From the NCBI GenBank assembly GCA_002499455.1, contig DALN01000060.1:7540-16024 (forward strand): DNA of 8,485 bases. The letters run 5' to 3'. Positions 1-6,636 of this stretch are shown piece after piece. The DNA is from Methanoculleus sp. UBA77 (GTDB lineage: Archaea; Halobacteriota; Methanomicrobia; Methanomicrobiales; Methanoculleaceae). The translations under genes and the position numbers were made by a program. Positions within the stretch are counted from its first letter, which is position 1. The number at the start of each line of letters is the position of its first letter. The notes beneath the pieces were generated by a model. The model was not told the DNA's origin and did no database searches. It saw only the letters and a program-made list of their open reading frames with translations.

Positions 1-483
1 GATGAGGCTTACAGGCACCTGCTGGACCAGCCGTCGATCGACTATGAACTCATCGCATACACCGACGAAGAGGCCGGCAGGGCACGTGAGGTCTCTCGTG
101 AGATGGGCTGCCTGATCAAGGGGGAGAATGCGGTGCCCGCCGCCGGTACCGCACCGATGAGCACGGAGCGCCTCGAGCATGTCGCACGGCAGCCGGGTGT
201 CGTCGCCGTCTCCGTCTTTCACGAAGGGTTCGCCCTCCAGTCACTGGGTTCCGCGGATTTCGAGCAGGTGGCCGCAGTCGCAGAGGACCTGCTCCGTGCC
301 GGCACCCGGATAACCGGGGATATGGAGATGGGAACCCTCGCCCAGGTGATCCTCGAGACCCCGGCAGGGAAGTTGATCATCGCGCCCTACGGGGACCTCT
401 CCCTCTGCATACTCGCAAAGCCCGATGCCAACCTCGGCCTGATCCGGCTCTCGATACGGAGCATGCAGGAAGGCTCCTCCTGA
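1..483 (+). CDS. Roadblock/LC7 domain protein, C-terminal part (5' end outside window)
   Basis: The reading frame is open from base 1 to a TGA at 481-483, giving 160 residues with no start codon required inside the window, so the gene is cut at its 5' end. An ATG at 103 lies inside the continuing frame and is probably an internal methionine. Residues about 53-150 resemble a Roadblock/LC7 domain: a helix (STERLEHVARQPGVVAVSVF), a beta strand, a helix around FEQVAAVAEDLL, then strands around AQVILETPAGKLIIAPYG and LSLCILAKPDANLGLIRLSI and a final helix. Such domains (MglB/LC7 type) are known to form dimers and modulate small Ras-like GTPases. The first 50 residues seen here (around IDYELIAYTDEEAGRAREV) belong to a separate N-terminal region that I do not recognise. 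No GTPase partner is visible in the window. The domain family is fairly sure; the cellular role is unknown. Confidence 0.8.
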   Translation, partial: DEAYRHLLDQPSIDYELIAYTDEEAGRAREVSREMGCLIKGENAVPAAGTAPMSTERLEHVARQPGVVAVSVFHEGFALQSLGSADFEQVAAVAEDLLRAGTRITGDMEMGTLAQVILETPAGKLIIAPYGDLSLCILAKPDANLGLIRLSIRSMQEGSS

Positions 484-616
484 AGAGAGAACTGTCCGGA
501 AGCAGCCTCCCTCTCCCGGCGGAGCCGGCCTGCCATACCCCTCGCAACAAGGACGGCATCGGATGAGCGCTAGGCCTGGGCCGCCCACCCGTGCTCTGCT
601 CTTTTGTAACCACACA

Positions 617-650
617 TTAATATTTCCAGAGCATGGAGAGAGATCCATGC
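617..650 (+). promoter_or_regulatory. Putative archaeal promoter and operator-like inverted repeat upstream of the alanine dehydrogenase gene
   Basis: In GC-rich surroundings, TTAATATTT at 617-625 is the best TATA-box candidate; it would place the transcription start about 25 bases downstream, near 645-650, and give a leader of roughly 85-90 bases. Directly after it lies a perfect inverted repeat with arms GCATGGA (631-637) and TCCATGC (644-650) around the spacer GAGAGA. The repeat covers the expected initiation zone, a common place for archaeal repressors to bind. The box and repeat are read directly; promoter and operator functions are inferred. Confidence 0.45.
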
Positions 651-721
651 ACCTTTCTGTCGCATCCAGACCCCGCCCGGCGACGTCCATCCCCGAACGG
701 GCGGATGGGCTGCCCTGCTCT

Positions 722-728
722 GAGGTGA
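722..728 (+). promoter_or_regulatory. Ribosome binding site of the alanine dehydrogenase gene
   Basis: GAGGTGA is a near-ideal Shine-Dalgarno sequence seven bases before the ATG at 736. It supports that ATG as the true start. The next in-frame methionine is residue 34, and starting there would remove conserved N-terminal sequence. Confidence 0.7.
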
Positions 729-735
729 CCATCGG

Positions 736-1674
736 ATGAAGTATTACCCTGTCCGGTCCGGATACCCCCCGTATGCCACGGTGAACGCAGCAATAGAAGC
801 GGCCTTTGCAGAACACGGGAGAGGCAATGTCCAGATGCCGCCGAAGGTCTACGTGACGTTTGTCGGGGAAGGAGACTTCCGGACGATGCCTGCCTACCTC
901 CCGGCACTCGGGATTGCCGGAGTGAAGATCGTCAACGTCCACCCGCACAACCGGGCACGGGGCCTCCCCACCGTCATGGCGCTCACGGTCATCGTCGACG
1001 TGGAGACCGGCGTGCCGAAGGCGATCGTCAACGCCACCGAACTCACGGCAATGCGCACCGGTGCGGCGGGGGCCGTCGCGGCGAAGCATCTCGGACCCCG
1101 GCAGTCGGTCTCTCTCGGCGTCATCGGGACCGGCCGGCAGGCAGAGGCACTCGTGGAGGCGACGGCTGCTGCGCTCACGATCGACGAGATCCGGGTCTGG
1201 AGCAGGACGGAGAAGAGCGCTGAGGCATTTGCATCCCGCTACGCGGACTACAGCGCCCGCTCCCTCTCGATTGAGCGGGCCTGCGACTGCGACATCCTCG
1301 TCACGACGACACCGTCGGAGAAGCCGCTCGTGATGGCGGACTGGGTCCATGAAGGTACGCACATCAATGCTATCGGTGCGGATGCCCCCGGCAAGCAGGA
1401 GCTCGATCCCGCGCTCCTGCTGAAGGCAGAGGTCTATGTCGACGATATCGGCCAGGCGGTCCACTCTGGCGAGGTGAACGTCCCGATCAGCACCGGAGTC
1501 TATGATCCTGCCCGGATCGCAGGAACGCTCGGTGAGGTCGTCATCGGAAAGAAAGGGCGGTCATCCCCCGACGCTATCACGATCTTCGACTCCACCGGAC
1601 TTGCCATACAGGATCTCGCCATCGCCGCTCTTGTCATGCGGGAAGAGGACGGGTACGAACTGCCGTTCCCCTGA
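736..1674 (+). CDS. ala: Archaeal alanine dehydrogenase (ornithine cyclodeaminase/mu-crystallin family)
   Basis: 312 residues, typical for the family. The archaeal enzyme (characterised member AF1665 of Archaeoglobus) interconverts L-alanine and pyruvate plus ammonia with NAD, in the cytosol. Visible signatures: R49 in FRTMPAYLP, K64 in GVKIVNVHP, R107 in the LTAMRTGAAGAVAAKHL segment (substrate-binding positions in the family), the Rossmann dinucleotide loop GVIGTGRQAEAL at 128-139, TTPSEKPLV at 191-199, D216 in the IGADAPGKQELD segment, and the IFDSTGLAIQD motif near the C-terminus. The neighbours do not specify the substrate: the gene stands alone, with its own promoter-like region upstream and a convergent radical SAM gene downstream. 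Related enzymes act as ornithine or lysine cyclodeaminases, or as imine reductases, and sequence reading alone cannot fully exclude these. The family is very sure; alanine as the substrate is likely. Confidence 0.88.
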   Translation: MKYYPVRSGYPPYATVNAAIEAAFAEHGRGNVQMPPKVYVTFVGEGDFRTMPAYLPALGIAGVKIVNVHPHNRARGLPTVMALTVIVDVETGVPKAIVNATELTAMRTGAAGAVAAKHLGPRQSVSLGVIGTGRQAEALVEATAAALTIDEIRVWSRTEKSAEAFASRYADYSARSLSIERACDCDILVTTTPSEKPLVMADWVHEGTHINAIGADAPGKQELDPALLLKAEVYVDDIGQAVHSGEVNVPISTGVYDPARIAGTLGEVVIGKKGRSSPDAITIFDSTGLAIQDLAIAALVMREEDGYELPFP

Positions 1675-1700
1675 CATTTCGGTAGCTGATAGCACGCCGC

Positions 1701-1766
1701 CGGGATGGCGTCCCGCACATTCCAGAAAAGGTCTCGGGGGAGAGAGGGCCGGCCCCTCCCCCCGGG
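1701..1766. terminator. GC-rich hairpins in the convergent gap between ala and the radical SAM gene
   Basis: The 105-base gap between two converging stop codons holds a small perfect hairpin (CGGGA at 1701-1705 with TCCCG at 1711-1715). It also holds a longer imperfect one, from about 1735 to 1764, centred on the palindrome GGGCCGGCCC at 1746-1755 and extended outwards by purine-rich and pyrimidine-rich arms. There is no T-run after either hairpin on either strand, so they do not look like classical intrinsic terminators. Archaeal termination is usually T-run driven, so the role in ending or stabilising the converging transcripts is only a guess. Confidence 0.3.
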
Positions 1767-1779
1767 ATACGGTGAGCGG

Positions 1780-3249
1780 CTACTCCTCCTGCGGCGGTTG
1801 TGCGAAGGCTTTCCAGACCTTCTCCCGGTAGACCGGGCCGCTGTTGTAGGTGCAGAACGGGATGGCACGGCCGTCGGGGGTCGCATAATGGATACAGCAC
1901 CGCTGCACCCGGCAGAGGTCGTAGTTGTACCTGTCCATGAAGTGCATCGTGCCGATGAAGAGGGCGTTCCAGTGGAACTCGCGCAGGGCCTCGAAGTTCT
2001 GCATCACGAGGGTCTTTCCGATCAACTTCATGAACTCCCCGGTGTTCTTCTGCTCCGCAGACTTCGTTGAGGTGTACAGGTCTTTGACTCCCTCGACAAG
2101 CGTCATGTACTTGTTGAGCGATCCGCCCTTTCTGAGTTTTGCCCCCATCTTCTCGACAGACTCGAAGAAGGCGTCGACGTTCACCATCTTATTGACCGGG
2201 ACCAGTCCCTCTTCGGTGACGAAGACATAGGTCGCCGCACCGCAGTGCTGGTGTGTCGTGAACATGATCTGGGGTTTGCCTGTGTACGCTTCGACGAGTT
2301 CCGATATCGGGACGACACAGGGTACGGGGTAGAAGTAATCTTTCCGGATCACGCCGTCCGTCTGCTCTTCGATCCGTTCGGTCAGCTCCGGGATGGTGAT
2401 CCGTTCCCGTTTAACATCGTCCTCGCTTGCGGCCCCGGTGAAGGCTACAGGCTGGAAGTTGACGCCACGGATGGTCTTGATGTGATCTGCGGCATACCGG
2501 ATGATGGCGCCCACTTCGTGGTCGTTGCGGCCCTTGATCACCGTGGGCACCAGCACCATCCCGAGCCCGATCTTCTCGCAGTTCTCGATCGCCCGCCGGT
2601 CGCTCGCGAGTTTCGGGTTGGTCTCGCGGGTTACGCCGTCGAAGTGCAGGTAGACCGTGGAGAGACCTGCTTCCCTGAGCTGTGCGGCATAATCCGGCTC
2701 ACGGGCGAGCCGGAGCCCGTTAGTCGCGATCTGGACCTGCGACATCCCGAGCTCTTTTGCCTTCCGGATGAGTTCGGGGAGATCGTCGCGCATCGTCGGC
2801 TCGCCGCCCGAAAACTGGACGGCAGGCGTCGGCACGGGCTTCTCCTCGCGGAGCATGCGCAGCATCCCGACGACCTGATCAAAGGTCGGCTCGTAGACGA
2901 AACCGCATGCTCTGGCATTTGCAAAGCAGAAGTCACAGTTGAGATTACACCGGTTTGTCAGGTCGATGTTCGCGAGCAATGTCGTTGACCGGTGGTTTTC
3001 GCAGATACCGCAGTCGTTCGGGCACCCTGCCGGGGATGCGGCCATCTGCGGGTTTGCGACGCCGTCTCCTACGCGCTCGTAGGCATCGAACCTCCGGTAC
3101 ATCTCTGCGTCGGACCAGTAGAGGCCCCGGTATGCGCCATGCTCAGGGCAGGTACGAACCAGCCAGACCTTCCCCTCTTCCTCGACAATATCGGCGTCGA
3201 GGACACGACCGCATTGTGGACAGAGGCTCTTTGTCTTTTTTATCAGCAT
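1780..3249 (-). CDS. tes: Radical SAM tetraether lipid synthase-like protein (MJ0619/Tes family)
   Basis: 489 residues. The radical SAM signature is C101-x3-C105-x2-C108 (NRCNLNCDFCFA), followed by the SAM-binding FSGGEP motif near residue 146. Before it lie a rubredoxin-like N-terminal knuckle (C10-x2-C13, then C34 in RTCPEHG) and an extra cysteine cluster, C76-x3-C80-x2-C83. More cysteines follow in VPCVVPIS, HQHCGAAT and the C-terminal DLCRVQRCCIHYA...IPFC region. This pattern matches MJ0619 and MA_1486 of methanogens, reported to hold three 4Fe-4S clusters plus a mononuclear metal and to couple the phytanyl chains of archaeol lipids into tetraethers. Databases may still call the family a hydroxymethylpterin dimethyltransferase, after earlier work on MJ0619. 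The start ATG has GGTGAG (complement of 3253-3258) three bases upstream, and the N-terminus leads straight into the first cysteine pair. The gene diverges from carS, a lipid gene, which supports a membrane lipid role. Family membership is sure; the exact reaction is inferred. Confidence 0.8.
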   Translation of the reverse strand: MLIKKTKSLCPQCGRVLDADIVEEEGKVWLVRTCPEHGAYRGLYWSDAEMYRRFDAYERVGDGVANPQMAASPAGCPNDCGICENHRSTTLLANIDLTNRCNLNCDFCFANARACGFVYEPTFDQVVGMLRMLREEKPVPTPAVQFSGGEPTMRDDLPELIRKAKELGMSQVQIATNGLRLAREPDYAAQLREAGLSTVYLHFDGVTRETNPKLASDRRAIENCEKIGLGMVLVPTVIKGRNDHEVGAIIRYAADHIKTIRGVNFQPVAFTGAASEDDVKRERITIPELTERIEEQTDGVIRKDYFYPVPCVVPISELVEAYTGKPQIMFTTHQHCGAATYVFVTEEGLVPVNKMVNVDAFFESVEKMGAKLRKGGSLNKYMTLVEGVKDLYTSTKSAEQKNTGEFMKLIGKTLVMQNFEALREFHWNALFIGTMHFMDRYNYDLCRVQRCCIHYATPDGRAIPFCTYNSGPVYREKVWKAFAQPPQEE

Positions 3250-3313
3250 TCTCTCACCGTGCCCATTAGACTCCTATCTCATATTTCGACACGTTAATCT
3301 TTATATTTACTGA
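3250..3313. promoter_or_regulatory. Divergent promoter region between tes and carS
   Basis: Only 64 bases separate the two start codons, and the segment is distinctly AT-rich for this window. The clearest box is TTTATATTT at 3300-3308. Read on the minus strand it sits about 50 bases from the tes ATG, and a start about 25 bases from the box would give tes a leader of roughly 25-30 bases. Read on the plus strand the same box would start carS transcription near 3328, downstream of its annotated TTG. A second box, ATATTTC at 3281-3287, would fit a carS transcript starting near 3308-3312. Box positions are direct observations; assignment to genes is inferred. Confidence 0.5.
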
Positions 3314-3889
3314 TTGTACTGGGTATTGACGCTTATCGATACAGACATAGGTTACTGGCTCTTCGCCGGGCTTGGGGCGCTGTGGATCATGGTTCCGGCA
3401 TACCTGCCGAACTCAGCGGCTGCGGTCTTCGGCGGCGGGACGCCCATAGACTTCGGGAAGACGCTCGGTGACGGGAGACGCATCTTTGGCAACGGCAAGA
3501 CGTACCGGGGATTCTTCGGCGGTGTCCTCTGCGGGGTGCTCGCAGGTCTCATCGAGATCTGGGCGGCTTCTACATTCGATCTCGCCATGCTTCCCCGGCA
3601 GACACTTGTCTCTGTCACGCTGCTCGCCGCGGGTGCGCTCCTTGGAGATCTCGCCAAGAGCTTTCTGAAGCGGAGGCTGGGTAAGGAGCGGGGCGAGTCC
3701 TGGTTCCTTGCCGATCAGTACGATCTGGTGGTGGGTTCTTTCCTGCTCATCCTCCTGATTTACCCCCAGTGGCTGTTTGAGAATATTACCTCACCCATTG
3801 CGGTCTGGATCGTCATCATGACACCCCTCCTGCACCGGGTGGTGAATATTATCGGGTATTACATCGGAGTTAAAGAGGTACCATGGTAA
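3314..3889 (+). CDS. carS: CDP-archaeol synthase (CarS, DUF46 membrane protein)
   Basis: 191 residues from a TTG. CarS transfers CMP from CTP to 2,3-di-O-geranylgeranylglyceryl phosphate, making the CDP-activated lipid used for all polar archaeal head groups. Five hydrophobic segments are visible (about residues 12-30, 65-86, 97-113, 135-152 and 160-185), matching the five-helix fold known for the family. Conserved cytosolic motifs are PAYLPNSAAAVFGGGTPIDFG (28-48), LGDGRRIFGNGKTYRGF (51-67) and GDLAKSFLKRRLGKERGE ahead of LADQYDLVVG. The start is uncertain: in-frame alternatives are TTG at 3326 and ATG at 3389, and none has a convincing Shine-Dalgarno site. Starting at 3389 would lose most of the first membrane segment, so one of the TTG codons is preferred. 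The stop overlaps the pyrE start by seven bases, pointing to co-transcription and translational coupling. Confidence 0.93.
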   Translation: MYWVLTLIDTDIGYWLFAGLGALWIMVPAYLPNSAAAVFGGGTPIDFGKTLGDGRRIFGNGKTYRGFFGGVLCGVLAGLIEIWAASTFDLAMLPRQTLVSVTLLAAGALLGDLAKSFLKRRLGKERGESWFLADQYDLVVGSFLLILLIYPQWLFENITSPIAVWIVIMTPLLHRVVNIIGYYIGVKEVPW

Positions 3890-4395
3890 ATCCAATCGCG
3901 GAACTGCTACTTGAGAGCGGGGCAATCGAGTTCGGGGACTTCGTCCTCGCATCAGGTGCCCGGAGTTCTTACTACATCGATATCAAAGCCGCAACAACGA
4001 ACCCCAAGATCCTTTCGGCTATCGGTAAAGCCATCGCCGACGACCAGGAGTTCGATATGGTGGCCGGTGTAGCCGTCGGGGCCGTCCCGATCGCCGTCGC
4101 CGTCTCGCTCGCGAGCGGCCGGCCATATGCGATCATCAGGAAAGCGGAGAAGGACCACGGCAAGGCCGGGACGATCATCGGCGATGTGGCAGATAAGCGT
4201 GTGCTGCTCGTCGAAGATGTGATCACATCCGGCGGAAGTGCCCTTTACGGCCTCGAAGCGTTGCGTGCCGCAGGTGCGCACGTCGACCGGGTCATGACCG
4301 TCGTCGACCGGGAAGCCGGCGCTGATAAGGCGCTTGCAGAAAAAGGCGCATCCCTTCTTGCGCTTGTTCGGGTCAGCGAGCTGCTGGACGGATAA
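3883..4395 (+). CDS. pyrE: Orotate phosphoribosyltransferase
   Basis: 170 residues, the usual length for short archaeal forms. It joins orotate and PRPP to give orotidine 5'-phosphate in de novo pyrimidine synthesis. The PRPP-binding signature VLLVEDVITSGGS lies at 107-119, the flexible catalytic loop RKAEKDHG at 86-93, and the N-terminal FGDFVLASGARSSYYID segment (residues 17-33) is typical of the family. The ATG overlaps the end of carS (ATGGTAA), with GAGGT at 3875-3879 as a close ribosome binding site. Being second in a cluster with carS is notable, since the pyrimidine pathway ends in the CTP that CarS consumes. The call is firm. Confidence 0.96.
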   Translation: MVNPIAELLLESGAIEFGDFVLASGARSSYYIDIKAATTNPKILSAIGKAIADDQEFDMVAGVAVGAVPIAVAVSLASGRPYAIIRKAEKDHGKAGTIIGDVADKRVLLVEDVITSGGSALYGLEALRAAGAHVDRVMTVVDREAGADKALAEKGASLLALVRVSELLDG

Positions 4396-4420
4396 ACCTT
4401 TTTTAAGAGCAGGCTAATAG
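4396..4420 (+). other. Short T-rich spacer between pyrE and purD
   Basis: This 25-base spacer begins ACC followed by six T (4399-4404) and AAGAGC. A T-run of this kind can cause partial archaeal termination. Equally, a TTTTTTAA element could act as a weak TATA box, giving a near-leaderless purD transcript beginning close to 4427. No clear Shine-Dalgarno sequence precedes purD. Both readings are inference. Confidence 0.3.
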
Positions 4421-5713
4421 ATGGATATGAAAGTACTCGTTGTAGGCGGTGGTGGCAGGGAGCATGCGATCACCAGGGCTTTATCCTGCAACAGCGGCGT
4501 GAAAATATTTTCTGTCATGGCACGCAAAAACCCGGGGATCGCCCGGCTCGCGGAGCGGGTGCTCCTCGAGAAAGAGACTAATATCGAAAAGATTGAGCGG
4601 TTCGCCATCGATAACGGGCTCCAGGCCGCGGTCATCGGGCCGGAGGCACCTCTTGAGGTCGGCATCGTCGATCGTCTCGAGGCAGCGGGAATACCCTGCA
4701 TGGGGCCGACCCGTGCGGCTGCCCGGCTTGAGACGGATAAGGGGTTCTGCCGCCGGCTGATGGAGCGGCACGGGATCGCCGGGTGCCCGGATTACAGGGT
4801 CTTCCACGACCCGGAGGAGGCACGGGAGTTCATCGAGGCCTACGACGGGGATCTCGCCGTCAAGCCCATCGGCCTGACCGGGGGGAAAGGCGTCCGGATC
4901 ATGGGCGAGCACGTCGATGCGGCAGGAGCGATCGAGTACGTCCGCGAGATCGGGGGAGACGTCGTGCTGGAGGAGCGGCTCATCGGAGAGGAGTTCACCC
5001 TCCAGGCGTTCGTCGACGGCGAACACCTGGTGCCCATGCCGCTCGTACAGGACCATAAGCGTGCGTACGAAGGCGATGTAGGACCGAACACCGGCGGGAT
5101 GGGTTCATACTCCATGCCGGACCATATGTTCCCGTTCGTCTCCCGCTCTGATTACGACAGGGCGCTCAGGATCATGGAAGACACGGTCGCCGCCATGCAG
5201 AGCGAGGGCACACCGTACCGGGGAATCCTCTACGGCCAGTTCATGAACACCCGCGACGGCCCGAAGGTCATCGAGTTCAATGCCCGGTTCGGGGATCCCG
5301 AGGCGATGAACGTTCTCTCACTCCTGGAGTCGGACTTCTCCGAGATCGTGTGTCATGTTGCGGAGGGGAACCTCTCGTCGTCGCACGCCCGGTTCGCCCG
5401 TAAGGCGACGGTCTGCAAATATCTCGTCCCCGAAGGCTACCCCGATGCTCCGGTGGTCGGAGAGCCTCTTGTCCTCGGCGACTACGGCGACGCCCTGCTC
5501 TACTACGCAAGCGTCGAAGAACGGGACGGGACGCTCTACACCCGGACGTCGCGGACGCTCGCGTTCGTCGGTATGGGCGAGACGCTCGAGGAGGCCGAGG
5601 CTATCGCCGAGACCGCGGCCTCCTCGGTCCGGGGACGTGTCTTCCACCGCAGGGATATCGGTACCAGGGCGATCCTCGACAAACGATGCCGGCACATGAA
5701 GGAGATTGCATGA
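4421..5713 (+). CDS. purD: Phosphoribosylamine-glycine ligase (GAR synthetase)
   Basis: 430 residues, full length for the family. It ligates glycine to 5-phosphoribosylamine using ATP, the second step of de novo purine synthesis. It has the ATP-grasp fold: N-terminal nucleotide-like domain with VVGGGGREHA at 7-16, IGPEAPL at 72-78, ATP-binding loop KPIGLTGGKGV at 148-158, the family signature GPNTGGMGSY at 221-230 and the metal-binding IEFNARFGDPE at 284-294. The C-terminal domain continues to residue 430, so this is a stand-alone PurD, not a fusion with PurM or PurN. The start is either the ATG at 4421 or the in-frame ATG at 4427. The latter would give MKVLVVGGGG, a more usual N-terminus, and neither has a strong ribosome binding site. 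The stop overlaps the argF start in an ATGA. Confidence 0.97.
   Translation: MDMKVLVVGGGGREHAITRALSCNSGVKIFSVMARKNPGIARLAERVLLEKETNIEKIERFAIDNGLQAAVIGPEAPLEVGIVDRLEAAGIPCMGPTRAAARLETDKGFCRRLMERHGIAGCPDYRVFHDPEEAREFIEAYDGDLAVKPIGLTGGKGVRIMGEHVDAAGAIEYVREIGGDVVLEERLIGEEFTLQAFVDGEHLVPMPLVQDHKRAYEGDVGPNTGGMGSYSMPDHMFPFVSRSDYDRALRIMEDTVAAMQSEGTPYRGILYGQFMNTRDGPKVIEFNARFGDPEAMNVLSLLESDFSEIVCHVAEGNLSSSHARFARKATVCKYLVPEGYPDAPVVGEPLVLGDYGDALLYYASVEERDGTLYTRTSRTLAFVGMGETLEEAEAIAETAASSVRGRVFHRRDIGTRAILDKRCRHMKEIA
5701..5704 (+). promoter_or_regulatory. Ribosome binding site that fixes the argF start
   Basis: GGAG within AAGGAGA, inside the last codons of purD, lies five bases before the ATG at 5710. 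It favours that start over an in-frame upstream ATG at 5686, which would add eight residues (MPAHEGDC) not expected of the family and overlap purD by 28 bases. Confidence 0.65.
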
Positions 5714-6636
5714 AGAAGGATTTTCTCTCGATCAGCGATATCAGCGAGTACGAACTTGAGAGCATCGTTGCCGACGCGGTACGTCTGAAGCGGCTGAAAT
5801 ACGCGGGGACCGCACACGAGTATCTCAGGGGAAAGAGCCTTGCGATGATCTTTGAGAAGGCCTCCACCCGCACCCGGGTCTCCTTCGAGGTCGGGATGAG
5901 CGATCTCGGCGGCCATGCACTCTTCCTGAACCCCCAGGATATGCAGCTCGGCCGGGGCGAGGAAGTCCGCGATACCGCACGTGTGCTTGCCCGCTACGTC
6001 GATGCGGTGATGATCCGCGCCTACCGGCATGACGCCGTCGAGGAGTTTGCCCGCTACTCGACCGTCCCGGTCATCAACGGGTTATCGGACCGGCTCCACC
6101 CCTGCCAGGTGCTCGCCGATATCATGACCCTGAGCGAGCGGTTCGGAGATCTCCGTGACCTGAAGCTCGCCTGGATAGGGGACGGCAACAACGTCTGCAA
6201 CTCCTGGCTCCTCTCCTCGGCCCTGACCGGGATGGAGATTACGGTCGCAAGCCCCCCGCCCTACCAGCCGAAAGACGCGATCGTCACCAGGGCCCGTGAG
6301 GCCGGCGGCAGGGTCCGCATCACCACGGACCCTGCAGAGGCGGTCAGGGATGCCGACATCCTCTACACCGACATCTGGGTCTCGATGGGCGACGAACAGC
6401 AGCGTACCGAACGCCTCCGGGCTCTCAAGGGGTATACGATAGACGAGCACCTCCTTGCCCGGGCGCCTCCCGACGCCCTCGTGATGCACTGCCTCCCCGC
6501 CCACCGTGGAGAGGAGATCACCGACGAGGTGATCGAGGGACCGCAGAGCATCGTCTGGGACCAGGCCGAGAACCGGCTCCACGCGCAGAAAGCCCTGCTC
6601 GTGCGGCTTATCGGCGCCGACATTCCGGCGGAATGA
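5710..6636 (+). CDS. argF: Ornithine carbamoyltransferase
   Basis: 308 residues, the normal size. It makes citrulline from ornithine and carbamoyl phosphate in arginine synthesis, in the cytosol. The carbamoyl-phosphate loop STRTR is at 52-56, with EKASTRTRVSFE around it; HPCQVLAD begins at 130; the ornithine-binding SMG loop is in DIWVSMGDE at 221-229; and the signature HCLPAHRG is at 260-267. The SMG loop and HCLPAHRG identify ornithine rather than aspartate as the acceptor. The start overlaps the purD stop by four bases (ATGA), so it is probably translated by coupled ribosomes as the last gene of the carS-pyrE-purD-argF cluster. Catabolic and anabolic forms cannot be separated by eye, but the biosynthetic surroundings favour anabolic. 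Confidence 0.97.
   Translation: MKKDFLSISDISEYELESIVADAVRLKRLKYAGTAHEYLRGKSLAMIFEKASTRTRVSFEVGMSDLGGHALFLNPQDMQLGRGEEVRDTARVLARYVDAVMIRAYRHDAVEEFARYSTVPVINGLSDRLHPCQVLADIMTLSERFGDLRDLKLAWIGDGNNVCNSWLLSSALTGMEITVASPPPYQPKDAIVTRAREAGGRVRITTDPAEAVRDADILYTDIWVSMGDEQQRTERLRALKGYTIDEHLLARAPPDALVMHCLPAHRGEEITDEVIEGPQSIVWDQAENRLHAQKALLVRLIGADIPAE

Noticed and set aside
516..528. Small hairpin CCGGC-GGA-GCCGG after the Roadblock gene as an intrinsic terminator
   Set aside because: Only a five-base stem with no T-run after it; in GC-rich DNA such repeats arise often by chance.
241..1464. 407-codon open frame on the minus strand over the Roadblock gene, the intergenic region and ala
   Set aside because: It runs antisense through two real genes and the promoter-like region, with low-complexity Arg/Gly/Asp-rich content; a GC-driven shadow.
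2245..2988. 247-codon open frame on the plus strand opposite tes
   Set aside because: Antisense to the conserved radical SAM core, with no motif of its own.
1780..3249. Naming the radical SAM protein a hydroxymethylpterin dimethyltransferase
   Set aside because: That label comes from earlier work on MJ0619. Later work assigned the family to tetraether lipid synthesis, and the adjacent carS gene favours the lipid role.
5686..5709. Upstream ATG for argF adding eight residues
   Set aside because: It overlaps purD by 28 bases; the ATG at 5710 has a well-placed GGAG and an ATGA overlap typical of coupled genes.
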